Shown: positions 6,999 through 16,038 of the stretch, piece after piece
Numbering within the stretch: the stretch's first letter is position 1
How the letters are laid out: each line of letters begins with the position of its first letter
Assembly (NCBI GenBank): GCA_003151395.1
Contig: PLXJ01000041.1
Coordinates: forward strand, 18,783 to 50,870
Direction: 5' to 3'
Length of the DNA: 32,088 nucleotides
From: Actinomycetota bacterium
GTDB lineage: Bacteria; Actinomycetota; Actinomycetes; Nanopelagicales; Nanopelagicaceae
The notes under the pieces: generated by a model
Seen by the model: the letters and a program-made list of their open reading frames with translations, nothing else
Databases searched by the model: none
What the model was told of the DNA's origin: nothing
Program-made: the position numbers and the translations under genes

Positions 6999-8609
6999 TC
7001 AGCTGGTAGCTAGTGCAGGCCTCGTCGCGATGACGAATTCGAGCTGTCCTGGCATCAGACCCTGAACGAGATCTGGGCCGATGTCACTACCAGATAGGTA
7101 GAACCGGGTTCCAACTGGGATAAACGTCGAGAGGTTCCAGGCAATTGCCTCAACCTGAGTCAACTTGTCTTTGATGGTTGCTGCATCCTTAGAGGAGCCA
7201 GCATCATTGAGAAGTTGTGCAGTTTGAGTTAATAGCGCACTTGGAACGTTTGCGTTATTCGCCCACACCCCTCCTGGGGCGAACCAGTTGCTTAACTGCA
7301 AGATTGGCGTGGCGGCGTTATTACCAAACCACATCATTCCCCAGTCTTTGCGATTGATGTAATCAGAGATAGCGGTATCAGGTGTAACCATGTTAATCGT
7401 TACATCGATGCCGATAACTGCAAGGTTGCTCTTGATGATCGTAGCAGCGTCTTGCCAAAGTACGCGGTTCGGTACATCCATCGTCACTTTGAATCCAAGT
7501 GGATAGCCAGCTGCTTTCATCAACTTACGAGCGGAGGCTGTATCACGTACCCCATTTCCTGGAATGGAACAGAGGTAATAAGGATTACTGGTGTTGTACT
7601 GCATACCGCAGTTTGGTCCTGCCAGGCCACCAAAAGCATTTCTCATGATTTGAGCGCGGTCAATTGCAAGAGAGATCGCTTGGCGAACTCGAGCATCCTT
7701 GAGTGGCTTGTATGGCTGTAGCGGTCCCATATTGAAGGCGATCATGAAAGTACCGGAATCCTTTGCCGCAGCAACCCGGAACTTAGTTTTGTCGAACTTC
7801 GTCGTTGCGCTTGCAAGTGGAAGTTCCATGACATAGTCAACGCTTCCGTTTTGGAATGCGGCAAGCCGTGAATTCGCATCAGGAATTGTGACAACTCTTA
7901 ACTCTTTGACTACAGGCTTGGCCCAATAATTTGGGTTAGCGTCAGCCACGAAGAGATCAGTTCCTGGTTGGAAAGTCTTGACCATCATTGGTCCCGCACT
8001 GACGGGATTCTTGAAGTAGACGGCTGCCTTCGCAGGAGTATCTGTTCGGGATGCTGGGTGGATTCCCATAAACTCTTGTGCAAGAGCAAAGTGGAAATCA
8101 GGGTATGGAGACGACAAAGTCCACACGAGAGTGTGAGCATCTTTTGCAACAACGCTTACAACCTTGGCTATGTATGAAGCGGATTGCTTCGATGCCTGCC
8201 AGCGAGCGAACTGATTAACTGCATCAGCGGCGACGACTGGAGTGCCATCGGAATAATTCATCGTGCGCATTGTTTCTGTGATGGTCAGTCCATCAGGTGA
8301 GACAGTTTCGGCTGTAACTAGATCCGGTGCAGGAAAACGATTTGCAGCGAAACGGTAGAGCTGACCTTGAACAATGTAGGCCATCTGGCTCTCTGTATAT
8401 CCACCAACTGGATTTAATTTATCCAGGGTAGAAACACGCTGTAGCGCGGCATAGGTGACAACATCGCAAGAAGCATTTGCTGGCGTGCTTCGAATATTGC
8501 AATTTGAACCTGACGCAGCGTTAGAAGCTTGAACACCTGCGAATGCCGAGAGCGACAGAGAAACCGCAGCCCCCAGAATCACCAGTTTCTTACTCTTAAA
8601 TTTGATCAT
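6999..8609 (-). CDS. Extracellular solute-binding protein, family 5 (DppA/OppA-like)
   Basis: A 536-residue binding protein. Residues 1-32 are a Sec signal peptide with a lysine-rich start, a hydrophobic core and an AxA-like cleavage region (QASNAAS). There is no lipobox: the first cysteine, about residue 37, follows GSN. The mature part is a family 5 two-lobed fold, with segments such as LKDARVRQAISLAIDR typical of the family. These proteins bind peptides, nickel or, in many environmental bacteria, oligosaccharides and sugar derivatives, so the ligand is open; the surrounding sugar-acid genes favour a carbohydrate. GAGGGGAAGC precedes the ATG. It heads the transporter operon with its own promoter and operator. 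Confidence 0.93.
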   Translation of the reverse strand: MIKFKSKKLVILGAAVSLSLSAFAGVQASNAASGSNCNIRSTPANASCDVVTYAALQRVSTLDKLNPVGGYTESQMAYIVQGQLYRFAANRFPAPDLVTAETVSPDGLTITETMRTMNYSDGTPVVAADAVNQFARWQASKQSASYIAKVVSVVAKDAHTLVWTLSSPYPDFHFALAQEFMGIHPASRTDTPAKAAVYFKNPVSAGPMMVKTFQPGTDLFVADANPNYWAKPVVKELRVVTIPDANSRLAAFQNGSVDYVMELPLASATTKFDKTKFRVAAAKDSGTFMIAFNMGPLQPYKPLKDARVRQAISLAIDRAQIMRNAFGGLAGPNCGMQYNTSNPYYLCSIPGNGVRDTASARKLMKAAGYPLGFKVTMDVPNRVLWQDAATIIKSNLAVIGIDVTINMVTPDTAISDYINRKDWGMMWFGNNAATPILQLSNWFAPGGVWANNANVPSALLTQTAQLLNDAGSSKDAATIKDKLTQVEAIAWNLSTFIPVGTRFYLSGSDIGPDLVQGLMPGQLEFVIATRPALATS

Positions 8610-8641
8610 GTGGTGCTTCCCCTCGTAATTTTCGGCCCGCT

Positions 8642-8661
8642 GTGAACGGTTAACCGTTTAC
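8642..8661. promoter_or_regulatory. LacI-type operator palindrome upstream of the transporter
   Basis: AACGGTTAACCGTT (8645-8658) is a perfect 14-base palindrome, flanked after one mismatch by GT and AC (8642-8643 and 8660-8661). The AAnCG/CGnTT half sites match LacI-family operators. It sits just downstream of the predicted -10 box and about 36 bases before the ATG, a place where a bound repressor would block transcription. No LacI-family gene lies in the window. Confidence 0.6.
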
Positions 8662-8672
8662 CGATTTGTCGA

Positions 8673-8701
8673 AGAGTATCTACCTGTGAGTAAAGCCACA
8701 A
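8673..8701 (-). promoter_or_regulatory. Predicted promoter of the dipeptide-type transporter operon
   Basis: On the minus strand TTGTGG (8701-8696) is followed after 17 bases by TACTCT (8678-8673), a TAnnnT -10 element. Transcription would begin near 8666, immediately upstream of the palindrome at 8642-8661. The -35 is imperfect; position and operator context support the call. Confidence 0.45.
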
Positions 8702-8744
8702 TGGTATTTGCGAAGATTTGGCAGATTTTCCTATTACATTTTTG

Positions 8745-9800
8745 TTATAAATCAGGCGTAGAACGCCCCAATTCTGGGACTGGTACCCCATATTTAGCCG
8801 CAACTTCCAAAATACTTTGGCGGACCCCACCGGAAACCACGACTCCGGAAGCGAGGCGCAATTCCTTAGTTTTTGCTTCCATCTCCCCTGGCATAAGAAC
8901 GACCGAATTTCCTGGAGCTCCCGCCCCATGAATTGTTCCAGCGAATTGCTCCGTGATACTTCTAAAGAAATCCAATGGAACAAAGCGAGATATATCAACG
9001 GCCATGATGACGGTACCGTTTCCAAAGCCACTCTTAGAAATGGTGGCTGGCAGATTCCCCGCGAGCATTCCTGCCGCGACATCGATCAAAATAGAAAGCC
9101 CTGATCCTTTATGTCCACCGAAGGCGAGGAGTGCTCCACCGTCCTCCAAATCTTTTGCCCTCGTTGAGGGAATTCCGTTTTTATCGATGAGGGCACCCGA
9201 TTCAATCTCTTGATCATTCATCGCCGCGAGGATAACTTTTCCAGCAGCGACAACAGCCGTCGAGAAATCCAAAACCAAGTTATACCCAGCTACACCAGGA
9301 ACCGACCAGGCAAAGGGATTTGTACCCAGCACCTTCTTGATCCCTCCAAAAGGTGCCACAACTTCCCCGCCCGTATTACAAAATGCGATTCCCATCATCC
9401 CAGCCTGCGCAATTTCGTCCACATATTCGCCAAGTCGACCCACATGATTTGTCCGAGAGAGGACGGCAGTGGCGGTACCAAATTCTTGCGCGCTAGCAAT
9501 TACCGTTTGGGTTGCTAGCGCTGAAGCCATCTGACCCCAACCCCATTCCCCATCGATCAAAGCCGTCGCCTGCTTTTCCCACTCGACCCTCGGCAAAGCA
9601 CCAGGAATTATTTGTCCGCCTTGTACCCACCCGGAATACTCAACAAGTCGAATGACTCCATGCGAGTCATGTCCCACGAGATTAGAAAGCACAAGTGAAC
9701 GGGCGACGGTTTCTGCTGATCCTTGAGGGGCGCCCATACCCATTAAAACGCGTGTGGTAAGGGCTTCAAGGACCTCGTGTGTGAGCGTTAAATCTTTCAT
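8745..9800 (-). CDS. Ldh2/LOR-SDH family malate/lactate/ureidoglycolate-type dehydrogenase
   Basis: A 351-residue NAD(P)-dependent oxidoreductase of the malate/L-lactate dehydrogenase type 2 family, unrelated to Rossmann dehydrogenases. The hallmark GHDSHG is at 43-48, NHVGRLGEY and the KVLGTNPFAWSVP block are present, and FGGHKGSGLS appears near residue 230. Relatives reduce 2-keto acids such as 2,3-diketo-L-gulonate or oxidise ureidoglycolate, sulfolactate or malate. One base separates it from the hydratase stop, so it is the last gene of the six-gene operon. The role inferred here is redox conversion of a 2-keto or 2-hydroxy acid. The window does not show which. Confidence 0.9.
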   Translation of the reverse strand: MKDLTLTHEVLEALTTRVLMGMGAPQGSAETVARSLVLSNLVGHDSHGVIRLVEYSGWVQGGQIIPGALPRVEWEKQATALIDGEWGWGQMASALATQTVIASAQEFGTATAVLSRTNHVGRLGEYVDEIAQAGMMGIAFCNTGGEVVAPFGGIKKVLGTNPFAWSVPGVAGYNLVLDFSTAVVAAGKVILAAMNDQEIESGALIDKNGIPSTRAKDLEDGGALLAFGGHKGSGLSILIDVAAGMLAGNLPATISKSGFGNGTVIMAVDISRFVPLDFFRSITEQFAGTIHGAGAPGNSVVLMPGEMEAKTKELRLASGVVVSGGVRQSILEVAAKYGVPVPELGRSTPDL

Positions 9801-9801
9801 G

Positions 9802-10761
9802 CTAAATAAACATCGCTTCCACTAAACCAAGGTCGGTGAAATCGGCGGAGACTAAGTCACCTGGTTGCACGAAAGTATGCGCCGTGCACGTGCCCGTGCT
9901 CACAAGTTCCCCCGCGTTAACATCGCGCCCCCGCTCCCTGGCCCAGTTCACCATCCAGGTGAGGCTTGTCACCGGATGACCCATCGCCTCAACTCCTTTG
10001 CCAGATTTAATAAAGGAGCCATTTACATAGACATCAATGTTGGAATTAGGTAAGTCGATATCCTTCCAATCAACGTGCCTTCTTCCAGTTACAAATGCGG
10101 CTCCCCCAGCATTGTCATACATACCACCAAAGTAGCCACTTAAACTGTACCAATCCTCAAATACCGAGTCGCCAATTTCAATGACTGGCATTAAACACTC
10201 AATGCCTGCACGTAAATCTGCTTCTGAATATTCTTTCTCTCGTGCGGGAAAAGGCAAACCCAACTCGTAGGCGAATTCAAATTCGCAGAGACGATAATTA
10301 ACAAAGAATTCCGAAGGCACCACTGCTGGACTCTTGAAAATCGATCGCTTGAAAAGTCTTCCCGGGGAAGGGCTTGGAACATTTTCAGCCTTGCGGACTT
10401 CTTGACTCGCAGCTCCTACTTTCCAGCCGGCACCTTCCCAGCCAAGGGCAGACTCCAATTTTAGAATCACCTCTTCAACCGAATTCCACGACCTGGCGCG
10501 TAAGCGCTCCGGCATCACAACCGGAGTACGAGTATGTCGACCATGGACAATCAGATCGATTAGTTCTTGAACTTCTTCGCTAGTTAAATCGCTTTCACGG
10601 GCAGAGGGAATAGATCCGCCAGGAGGTGTAGGACCGTGAATAAGTCGACCACGAGTCGTGAGGTGGTCCGGAAGTGGGATTGATTTTTCAGAGCGAAGTT
10701 TTAGAATGCGATCGATCTCGTAAGCAGTTGGTTCTTCATTGACCCGCGTTGAACTCTGCAT
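9802..10761 (-). CDS. 2-keto-4-pentenoate hydratase-like (MhpD/FAH superfamily) protein
   Basis: A 319-residue FAH-fold protein of the hydratase/decarboxylase branch. GWKVGAAS near 112-119 matches the family's conserved GxKVG block; the acidic metal ligands are expected in CEFEFAYELG (E160 and E162); DNAGG near 216-220 and GHPVTSLTWM also fit. Relatives hydrate 2-hydroxypenta-2,4-dienoate, decarboxylate 4-oxalocrotonate, or dehydrate 2-keto-3-deoxy pentonates. I chose ATG at 10761 because TGGAG lies six bases upstream; a longer in-frame reading to 10887 overlaps the SDR and has no ribosome site. The N-terminal 110 residues are longer than in MhpD and may carry an extra region. Confidence 0.82.
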   Translation of the reverse strand: MQSSTRVNEEPTAYEIDRILKLRSEKSIPLPDHLTTRGRLIHGPTPPGGSIPSARESDLTSEEVQELIDLIVHGRHTRTPVVMPERLRARSWNSVEEVILKLESALGWEGAGWKVGAASQEVRKAENVPSPSPGRLFKRSIFKSPAVVPSEFFVNYRLCEFEFAYELGLPFPAREKEYSEADLRAGIECLMPVIEIGDSVFEDWYSLSGYFGGMYDNAGGAAFVTGRRHVDWKDIDLPNSNIDVYVNGSFIKSGKGVEAMGHPVTSLTWMVNWARERGRDVNAGELVSTGTCTAHTFVQPGDLVSADFTDLGLVEAMFI

Positions 10762-10795
10762 AATAAACTCCATTTCGACAGGTGAGACTTCAGAA

Positions 10796-11557
10796 TTAAT
10801 AGACGGCGCGTCCTCCAGAGAGGTCAAATGTGAAGCCAGTCGTGAAACTGCAAGCAGGGGAAATAATCCACGCAGCCAACAATGCAACTTCCGAAACGGT
10901 GCCGAAGCGATTCATCGGAATTTTTGACTTGAGGAAAGCCAGTGTTGAGTCCGAAAAACCTTCAAGAATTGGCGTCTCGATTAGCGCGGGAGCCATGGCG
11001 TTAACGGTTACCCCTGAAGTCGCGTACTCCTTTCCGATACTTTTTACCATTCCAATCAATCCAGCTTTCGTAGCCGAATAAGAAACCAGAAGTGGATTGC
11101 CATCTTTGCCGGAGATGCTTGCCAGGTGCAGAATCCGTCCATAGCCGCGATCGGACATCCCTTTGAGTAGCGCTTTCGTGAAGATCAATGCACCTCTCAA
11201 ATTGATTTGGTAGACCAGATCAAAGTTCGCTATATCGACATCCTCCGCTTTGCTTCCATTCTCTCCCAGAATTCCGACGCAATTTATTCCCCCGTGAATT
11301 CCACCTAAATCATTTTCAACTTTCTTTACACAGTCATTGATGGATTCTTCGCTGAGAAAGTCGATCCCGTAGATATGTAAATTGGGGCTCTGAGATTGGG
11401 CCTTAAATTCGTCCAAGGCCTCCAAGTTCTTGTCGCATGCTGCGACCACGGCTCCCCTGGTTAGAAGCAAACTAGCGATCGCGCGACCAATACCGCTGCC
11501 GGCTCCAGTAACGAGGATGAGATGCCCGGTGATATCTTCTGGACTGGGAGAGCTCAT
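10796..11557 (-). CDS. Short-chain dehydrogenase/reductase
   Basis: A 253-residue classical SDR with TGAGSGIG at 17-24, the NAG-equivalent NCVG at 92-95, and the catalytic S147, Y160 and K164. The C-terminus ends in FDLSGG, typical for the family. The ATG directly follows the stop of the ADC-like gene and is preceded by AGGAAG, so translation is coupled. It presumably oxidises or reduces a hydroxy group of the operon's substrate; the sequence alone does not identify it. Confidence 0.88.
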   Translation of the reverse strand: MSSPSPEDITGHLILVTGAGSGIGRAIASLLLTRGAVVAACDKNLEALDEFKAQSQSPNLHIYGIDFLSEESINDCVKKVENDLGGIHGGINCVGILGENGSKAEDVDIANFDLVYQINLRGALIFTKALLKGMSDRGYGRILHLASISGKDGNPLLVSYSATKAGLIGMVKSIGKEYATSGVTVNAMAPALIETPILEGFSDSTLAFLKSKIPMNRFGTVSEVALLAAWIISPACSFTTGFTFDLSGGRAVY

Positions 11558-12319
11558 TTAGCTTCCTTTCTTTGCTAGGTCAACGAGTATTTCACCCGGG
11601 ACCAAAGTGAAATCAACTTTCCAGTAGAAACTCACCAGAGTTTCAAGAACCGGGAGTTTGTATAGTGGAGCGTTGATATTTGGTTCGAGTACCAACGTTG
11701 CAGGTCCTTTCCAGCAGTCATGCACCACGACATCTGCTAGAACTCGCGACGTTATCTGGTTAATTCCTTCAGTGCCATCAATGTTCCGTACTATTTTGTG
11801 ATTTATATTCTCTCGAAACGGAAAGTAATTGCTTAACTCTTCGATATTGGCTTTTTGGTATTTGTAGGGAGTTGTCGATCGAGCGATGGTTATCCCATTT
11901 CTGCAAATCTCAGAGACAATGGTGTCGCCTCGAACTTCGATTGTCGTGTTTCCAAATTTCTTTGGTTGACCATGAATTTCGCGACCTTGACTTAAGCCAA
12001 CATCGGAACTGATATAAAGATTGGTACTAAATCCGCCGAAGTGATCACCCCCAGGTGTTGAGACCTTTACGCCTGTCATGATATTTGCTTCTTGCACCTC
12101 ACCCATGCCCGCAACATCGGGCATATGATAAAAGTGAACCATCACCGTATCGCCAGTGCTTTCAATCGGATCGACCAAATGCTCCGAAATAGCCGTGGGA
12201 TCAGTTCGGTAAACCGTCGTCATGATTTCAACGTTTCGATATTCAATAGGAAATCTCGGGAAAAGCGGTGCGTTTTTGGGGCTGGTCCAGATATCGGATG
12301 CAACCTTTTCAACGCTCAT
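11558..12319 (-). CDS. Acetoacetate decarboxylase-like (ADC fold) protein
   Basis: A 253-residue member of the ADC family. The motif GREIHGQPKKFGN at 112-124 contains the lysine pair that in clostridial acetoacetate decarboxylase holds the Schiff-base lysine; here K120 is the candidate. The upstream acidic segment GEVQEAN resembles the family's glutamates. Many ADC-fold proteins are not acetoacetate decarboxylases but aldolase-dehydratases or decarboxylases of other keto acids. The GGAAGG before the ATG is good. Its first codons overlap the 3' end of PPDK by 11 bases. A beta-keto acid arising from a sugar acid is a plausible substrate (inference). Confidence 0.82.
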   Translation of the reverse strand: MSVEKVASDIWTSPKNAPLFPRFPIEYRNVEIMTTVYRTDPTAISEHLVDPIESTGDTVMVHFYHMPDVAGMGEVQEANIMTGVKVSTPGGDHFGGFSTNLYISSDVGLSQGREIHGQPKKFGNTTIEVRGDTIVSEICRNGITIARSTTPYKYQKANIEELSNYFPFRENINHKIVRNIDGTEGINQITSRVLADVVVHDCWKGPATLVLEPNINAPLYKLPVLETLVSFYWKVDFTLVPGEILVDLAKKGS

Positions 12320-15047
12320 GCTGGATTCCTTCCTCTGATTTCTTTCGTTTGGTATCTGCCGAAGCTACCGAAACCTTGGTAGATATACCTGCGCGCCCCG
12401 CTTCCAATCTAGCTACTGGCACTCGGAATGGAGAGCATGAGACATAATCTAAACCCGTTCTCTGAAAAAAGTGGATACTTGTTGGGTCTCCACCATGTTC
12501 GCCGCAAACGCCTAATTTGAAAGTGGGAGAGAATTCTCGCGCTTGCTCCTTGGCAATTTTGATTAGTGATCCGACCCCGTCTTGATCCAAGGATTCAAAG
12601 GGATTGAAGGGCAGAAGTTCCAGATCCAGATACCTCGGCAGAAAGGTCGATTCTGCATCATCGCGACTAAAACCGTAGGTCAATTGGGTGAGGTCATTAG
12701 TGCCAAAAGAGAAAAAATCGGCGTATTCAGCAATTCTTGATGCGGTTATTGCTGAACGCGGGGTTTCGATCATGGTTCCAATTGGAATATCGATCTCATG
12801 ACCGGTGCCGATCAAGACTTGTTTTATTTCATCTTCCAAACTCTCTCGGAGGTGCAGGAGTTCTCGTTGTGTTGCAACGAGTGGGACCATAATTTCTGGA
12901 ATCGGATTGTGACCCATCCTTCGCACTTCAATTGTTGCAAGAACCAGGGCGCGAACCTGCATTTTAAAAAGATCTGGAATTAATATTCCAAGTCGCACTC
13001 CGCGCAGTCCCAGCATTGGATTGCTCTCATGCATGCGTTTAACCGCGCTAAAGATCGCGGCCTCTTTTGGAGTTATCACTTGGCCCAGCGCCTCTGCACG
13101 AGCCAACCGAGCGGACATCTCTGAAAGTTCTGGCAAAAATTCGTGGAGCGGAGGATCTAACAGACGAACAGTTACCGGCAATCCCGACATCGCCATCATG
13201 ATTCCGACGAAGTCAGTGCGCTGCAGCGGCTCCATCTCGGCTAGCACGCTCTTTCGAACCTCGTCACTCTCCGCAAGAACCAAGCGCTCGACGTAGGAAC
13301 GTCGCTCGCCCAAGAACATATGCTCCGTTCTACAAAGCCCTACGCCTTGAGCTCCCAATATTCGCGCTCGAACCGCATCTTCCGGTGTATCTGCATTTGC
13401 ACGTACCTCCATTGTGCGCTTGGCATCAGCCAATTTCATAATGCGGTCTACGGCTTTAACTACCGAGCCAGCGGAATCCGTTTGAGCGGAGATCCTTCCT
13501 TCGAGGTAGGAAGTCACGGCAGAGGCGATTACAGGTACCGCTCCTAAGTAAACAGCTCCGCTTGTTCCGTCAATTGAAATTACTTCACCTGCGTGGACGA
13601 TGGTTTTCCCGATCGTAAAGAAAGTGTTCGAATCGTCGATGCGAATGCTCTCTGCCCCACACACAGCCGTCTTGCCCATTCCCCTAGCGACTACGGCAGC
13701 GTGTGAAGTTTTGCCGCCCCTGCTCGTGAGGATTCCCTGCGCGGCAACCATTCCAACCAAGTCATCTGGGCTCGTCTCTTTGCGAACCAAAATGACTTTT
13801 CTGCCCTCTCTGGCTTCATTTTGCGCGGTATAAGAATCGAAAACGACCTCTCCAACCGCCGCCCCAGGCGAAGCAGGTATACCGCGAGCAATTTCTACAA
13901 TCTCGCGATCTAAATCAAACTGCGGAAACATCAGACGCGCTAACTGATCTCCAGAAACGCGGGTAAGCGCTTCATCTTCGGTGATTTTCCCCTCGTCAAT
14001 CAACTGACAAGCAATTCGAAATGCGGCTTCAGCCGTTCGCTTTGCTACCCGAGTTTGAAGTATCCAAAGTTTGCCATCTTCAATCGTGAATTCAATATCG
14101 CAAATGTCGCGATAATGTAACTCTAAATTCATCATAACTATTTCGAGTTCCTCATGTGCCACTGGGTGTAATTTCTTCAAATCGGCCAATGGAAGGGTGT
14201 TCCGAATACCCGCAACCACGTCTTCACCCTGTGCCATCTGCAAATAATCCCCATAAGAACCAAACTCTCCGGTGGCAGGATTGCGCGTGAAGGCGACTCC
14301 AGTTCCCGATTTCTCCGAGAGATTTCCAAAGACCATGGATTGAATATTTACGGCGGTACCTAAATCAGATGGGATTCGCTCGCGACGTCGGTAAAGTTGG
14401 GCCCGTTCTGAATTCCAGGAATTAAAAACCGCGACAATCGCTTTTTTGAGTTGCTCCATGGGATCGTGAGTAAATGGTTTTCCAGTGAAGGACGCTATTA
14501 ATCCGACGTATGCCTCGCCTAACTCTTTCAGTTGTTCCGCGTTCAGATCTGAGACGGCAACTTCGCCAAAATGGAGAGAGTCGATCTTCTTAAATTCTGC
14601 AACTGGTATTTCGTGCACAATTCTGCCGAACATTTCAATAAATCTCCGATAGGTGTCCCAGGCGAATTTAGCGTTTTTTGATTTATCAGCTATCCCCTGT
14701 GCAACCTCAGGGTTGATACCCAAATTAAGGATTGTTTCCATCATGCCCGGCATCGAAAACTTTGCACCTGACCTCACAGAGACCAAGAGTGGATTCCTGA
14801 CGTCTCCGAGTTTTTTACCCGTGGATTTCTCCAGATGCTTAATCGAAACTTCCAACTCATCTAGAAGTCCGTTCGGTATCACCCCCTGCCGAAGAAAATG
14901 GCGGCAAGCATCGGTGCTTATCGTGAAGCCATCGGGAACAGGTAGCCCCAAACGAACCATCTCTGCAAGGTTTGCGCCCTTACCGCCGAGCAGTTCAGAT
15001 TGGCTTTTATCGCCATAAGAAAAAGGATAGATAAATTTTGTCTTCAT
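12309..15047 (-). CDS. ppdK: Pyruvate, phosphate dikinase
   Basis: A 912-residue PPDK, which reversibly converts pyruvate, ATP and phosphate to PEP, AMP and PPi. Seen in order: the N-terminal ATP-grasp (LLGGKGANLAEM, SVRSGAKFSMPGMMETIL), the swivelling phosphohistidine domain with GGKTSHAAVVARGMG (catalytic His and adjacent regulatory Thr), and the C-terminal PEP barrel with CRTEHMFLGERR, GLRGVRLGI, FSFGTNDLTQ and the catalytic-cysteine motif GVCGEHGG. The protein is about 35 residues longer than typical because of a charged C-terminal tail (TKRKKSEEG). Its ATG overlaps the extended-SDR stop. In an operon of catabolic enzymes it probably recovers PEP from pyruvate for gluconeogenesis. Confidence 0.96.
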   Translation of the reverse strand: MKTKFIYPFSYGDKSQSELLGGKGANLAEMVRLGLPVPDGFTISTDACRHFLRQGVIPNGLLDELEVSIKHLEKSTGKKLGDVRNPLLVSVRSGAKFSMPGMMETILNLGINPEVAQGIADKSKNAKFAWDTYRRFIEMFGRIVHEIPVAEFKKIDSLHFGEVAVSDLNAEQLKELGEAYVGLIASFTGKPFTHDPMEQLKKAIVAVFNSWNSERAQLYRRRERIPSDLGTAVNIQSMVFGNLSEKSGTGVAFTRNPATGEFGSYGDYLQMAQGEDVVAGIRNTLPLADLKKLHPVAHEELEIVMMNLELHYRDICDIEFTIEDGKLWILQTRVAKRTAEAAFRIACQLIDEGKITEDEALTRVSGDQLARLMFPQFDLDREIVEIARGIPASPGAAVGEVVFDSYTAQNEAREGRKVILVRKETSPDDLVGMVAAQGILTSRGGKTSHAAVVARGMGKTAVCGAESIRIDDSNTFFTIGKTIVHAGEVISIDGTSGAVYLGAVPVIASAVTSYLEGRISAQTDSAGSVVKAVDRIMKLADAKRTMEVRANADTPEDAVRARILGAQGVGLCRTEHMFLGERRSYVERLVLAESDEVRKSVLAEMEPLQRTDFVGIMMAMSGLPVTVRLLDPPLHEFLPELSEMSARLARAEALGQVITPKEAAIFSAVKRMHESNPMLGLRGVRLGILIPDLFKMQVRALVLATIEVRRMGHNPIPEIMVPLVATQRELLHLRESLEDEIKQVLIGTGHEIDIPIGTMIETPRSAITASRIAEYADFFSFGTNDLTQLTYGFSRDDAESTFLPRYLDLELLPFNPFESLDQDGVGSLIKIAKEQAREFSPTFKLGVCGEHGGDPTSIHFFQRTGLDYVSCSPFRVPVARLEAGRAGISTKVSVASADTKRKKSEEGIQHER

Positions 15048-16003
15048 AGGCTGGCAAGTATCATGTTCTCTAAATCATACGGTTTAGGAGCCAAGTCGCC
15101 CTGTGCAGTCCACCATTTAAAATAGATTTCTAGCGAATCGCTCAAAGACTTACTAGGAAGAAATCCCAAACTATTTTCTATTTTACGAGAGCTTAGAATC
15201 GCGGTGTTCTCTGGGAACGGGAAGGAAACATTTCTGAGATTGAAATTTTCAAGCGAGATGCCATATTTATCTGGTTCAAATGCGATGATCTTGGGAGTCT
15301 CACCGCAAATACTCGCGGCAATTTCTACAAATCCTCTGGACGTTGTCCCCTCTGGCATCACGATATTAAAAGCCTCTCTATCGACTCCTCCATCGGCACG
15401 AATGACCGCGACGATAGCATCTGCAACATCGCCCGCGTAGATAAATGAATGAACTGCCTTACCCCCACTCTGTAAAAGAATCGGCTTGCCCTCGAGTAAT
15501 CGGCTAAAAACAAATGATTCGCGATCTTCGTAATTCTCTGGTCCTAAAACAAAGGGCAGGCGAAGGGCGGTCGTTTGAAAATAACCTGATTTACTGAAAT
15601 CAACCAGCAAGCCCTCGGAGCGGATCTTCTCTTTTGCATAAGCTGCAAATGGATGTGGCGGACCCTTGGGAAAATCCTCGGAAATGGGGAATGTGTAACT
15701 TGCGGTGTAAACAGCGCCGGTAGAAATAAAGATATATTTTGCTATTTTATTAGAAAAGAAATTACCGGCCTCCTCAACCCAATCCGAGGAATACGCTGAA
15801 AAATCGATGATGTAATCAAAAGAGGAGCCCTTGAATTGCTCAAGTGAACCTGGAATCGATCGATCGCAGATTACATTCTTTACTCCAGGGCTTGCGGCCC
15901 GGGTGCCTCTGTTAGCCACCGTCACCTCTACGCCGGCCGCAACCAAAGCGCTAGAAACATACCTACCCATAAATCGAGTTCCACCAAAAATTAGCGCTTT
16001 CAT
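15044..16003 (-). CDS. NAD-dependent epimerase/dehydratase (extended SDR)
   Basis: A 319-residue extended SDR. The N-terminal cofactor loop is GGTRFMG near residues 7-13, the serine/threonine region is FISTGAVY, and the catalytic pair is in AAYAKEK (YxxxK). Relatives include nucleotide-sugar epimerases and sugar-acid or lactone dehydrogenases. I chose ATG at 16003, preceded by GGGCGGAAAA; an upstream ATG at 16018 lacks a ribosome site and gives an atypical N-terminus. First gene of the six-gene minus-strand operon, driven by the divergent promoter at 16039-16068. Its substrate is not recognisable. Confidence 0.85.
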   Translation of the reverse strand: MKALIFGGTRFMGRYVSSALVAAGVEVTVANRGTRAASPGVKNVICDRSIPGSLEQFKGSSFDYIIDFSAYSSDWVEEAGNFFSNKIAKYIFISTGAVYTASYTFPISEDFPKGPPHPFAAYAKEKIRSEGLLVDFSKSGYFQTTALRLPFVLGPENYEDRESFVFSRLLEGKPILLQSGGKAVHSFIYAGDVADAIVAVIRADGGVDREAFNIVMPEGTTSRGFVEIAASICGETPKIIAFEPDKYGISLENFNLRNVSFPFPENTAILSSRKIENSLGFLPSKSLSDSLEIYFKWWTAQGDLAPKPYDLENMILASL

Positions 16004-16038
16004 TTTTCCGCCCGTCATTACTTAGGTGTATTAGAGGG

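Noticed and set aside
8606-9082. Open frame of 158 codons on the minus strand overlapping the Ldh2-type gene
   Set aside because: It lies out of frame within a well-supported dehydrogenase gene, has no recognisable domain, and its end would cover the transporter promoter and operator.
9802-10887. Longer N-terminus for the hydratase-like protein
   Set aside because: The added 42 residues overlap the SDR coding region and have no ribosome site; TGGAG directly before the ATG at 10761 decides the start.
11558-12319. True acetoacetate decarboxylase of solvent metabolism
   Set aside because: The fold and lysine motif fit, but no CoA-transferase or thiolase genes accompany it, so only the family name is given.
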